Below, in pieces: positions 63,924 through 64,000 of a DNA stretch of 64,000 bases. The notes under the pieces are model-generated. The model had not been told where the DNA came from. It searched no databases and saw nothing but the letters and a program-made list of their open reading frames with translations. The translations under genes were made by a program, and so were the position numbers. The DNA is from Mesorhizobium sp. CA14 (lineage in GTDB: Bacteria; Pseudomonadota; Alphaproteobacteria; Rhizobiales; Rhizobiaceae), in the NCBI RefSeq assembly GCF_020165195.1, contig NZ_JAIUHR010000003.1, positions 335,903 to 399,902 of the forward strand, written 5' to 3'. Every line of letters begins with the position of its first letter. Position 1 is the stretch's first letter.

Positions 63924-64000
63924 ATGGCAAAAGGTAAATTCGAGCGCACCAAGCCGCATGTGAACATTGGCACGATCGGCCACGTCGATCATGGCAAGAC
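63924..64000 (+). CDS. tuf: Elongation factor Tu, partial (3' end outside window)
   Basis: The first 25 codons begin at the ATG at 63924, preceded by AAGGAAAGAG. The N-terminus [16 protein letters not shown] and the P-loop GHVDHGKT are those of EF-Tu, which brings aminoacyl-tRNA to the ribosome. The gene is cut by the window end. In related genomes tRNA-Trp and secE/nusG follow. Confidence 0.97.
   Translation, partial: MAKGKFERTKPHVNIGTIGHVDHGK

Overview
This is a continuous, GC-rich, gene-dense stretch of alphaproteobacterial chromosome. Gene content, order and repeat families point to Rhizobiales, most likely Mesorhizobium or a close relative. Supporting features are the panB-panC / NDUFA12-like / DUF2155 / aat block, aat-accC-accB-aroQ-dsbA, ribonuclease E next to amiC-mrcA-prfB, BA14K- and transglutaminase-like periplasmic proteins, and several short palindromic repeats of the kind scattered through rhizobial genomes. 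Identification rests on family recognition only; no search was run. I see no CRISPR array, insertion sequence, prophage or plasmid origin. 

Layout. 1-13 kb is mixed metabolic and housekeeping: LysE exporter (cut by the left edge), hotdog thioesterase, crotonase-fold protein, an ABC-type ATPase coupled to a CoA-binding protein, O-acetylhomoserine sulfhydrylase plus cupin, cytochrome P450, gamma-carbonic anhydrase, ankyrin protein, transglutaminase-like protease, tandem-PilZ protein, PAS-like protein and rhomboid protease. 13-28 kb is core: CBS protein, YjhX-like toxin, gatB, GNAT, AIM24, panC-panB, complex I accessory subunit, DUF2155, aat, accC-accB, aroQ, DsbA, M48 protease, aminotransferase and glutaminase. 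28-43 kb holds RNA and envelope functions: RNase E, AmiC, PBP1A, RF2 with a programmed frameshift, two GFA proteins, an OmpA lipoprotein, a RhlE helicase and NAD kinase. 

43.5-48.1 kb is the most accessory-looking part: a UDP-glucuronate decarboxylase-like SDR, UDP-galactopyranose mutase, and two proteins with GT-A-like DDD motifs, flanked by repeats. It probably makes or transfers activated xylose/galactofuranose for a surface glycan. 48.2-53.5 kb is a polyamine-type ABC transporter with a divergent TetR regulator, a strong candidate operator between them, and a metallo-beta-lactamase-fold hydrolase. 55.8-60.5 kb is a glyoxylate-to-glycerate module (IclR regulator, gcl, hyi, glxR) with palindromes between regulator and operon. 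60.5-64 kb is rlmB, tRNA-Tyr, tRNA-Gly, small membrane/stress proteins, an EamA transporter and the start of tuf. 

No large novel system stands out. The best candidates for something under-described are the small glycan cassette with its two unassigned glycosyltransferase-like proteins, the ATPase/CoA-binding pair at 2.1-3.4 kb, and a dispersed palindromic repeat that forms part of the N-terminal coding sequence of the DUF2155 gene.
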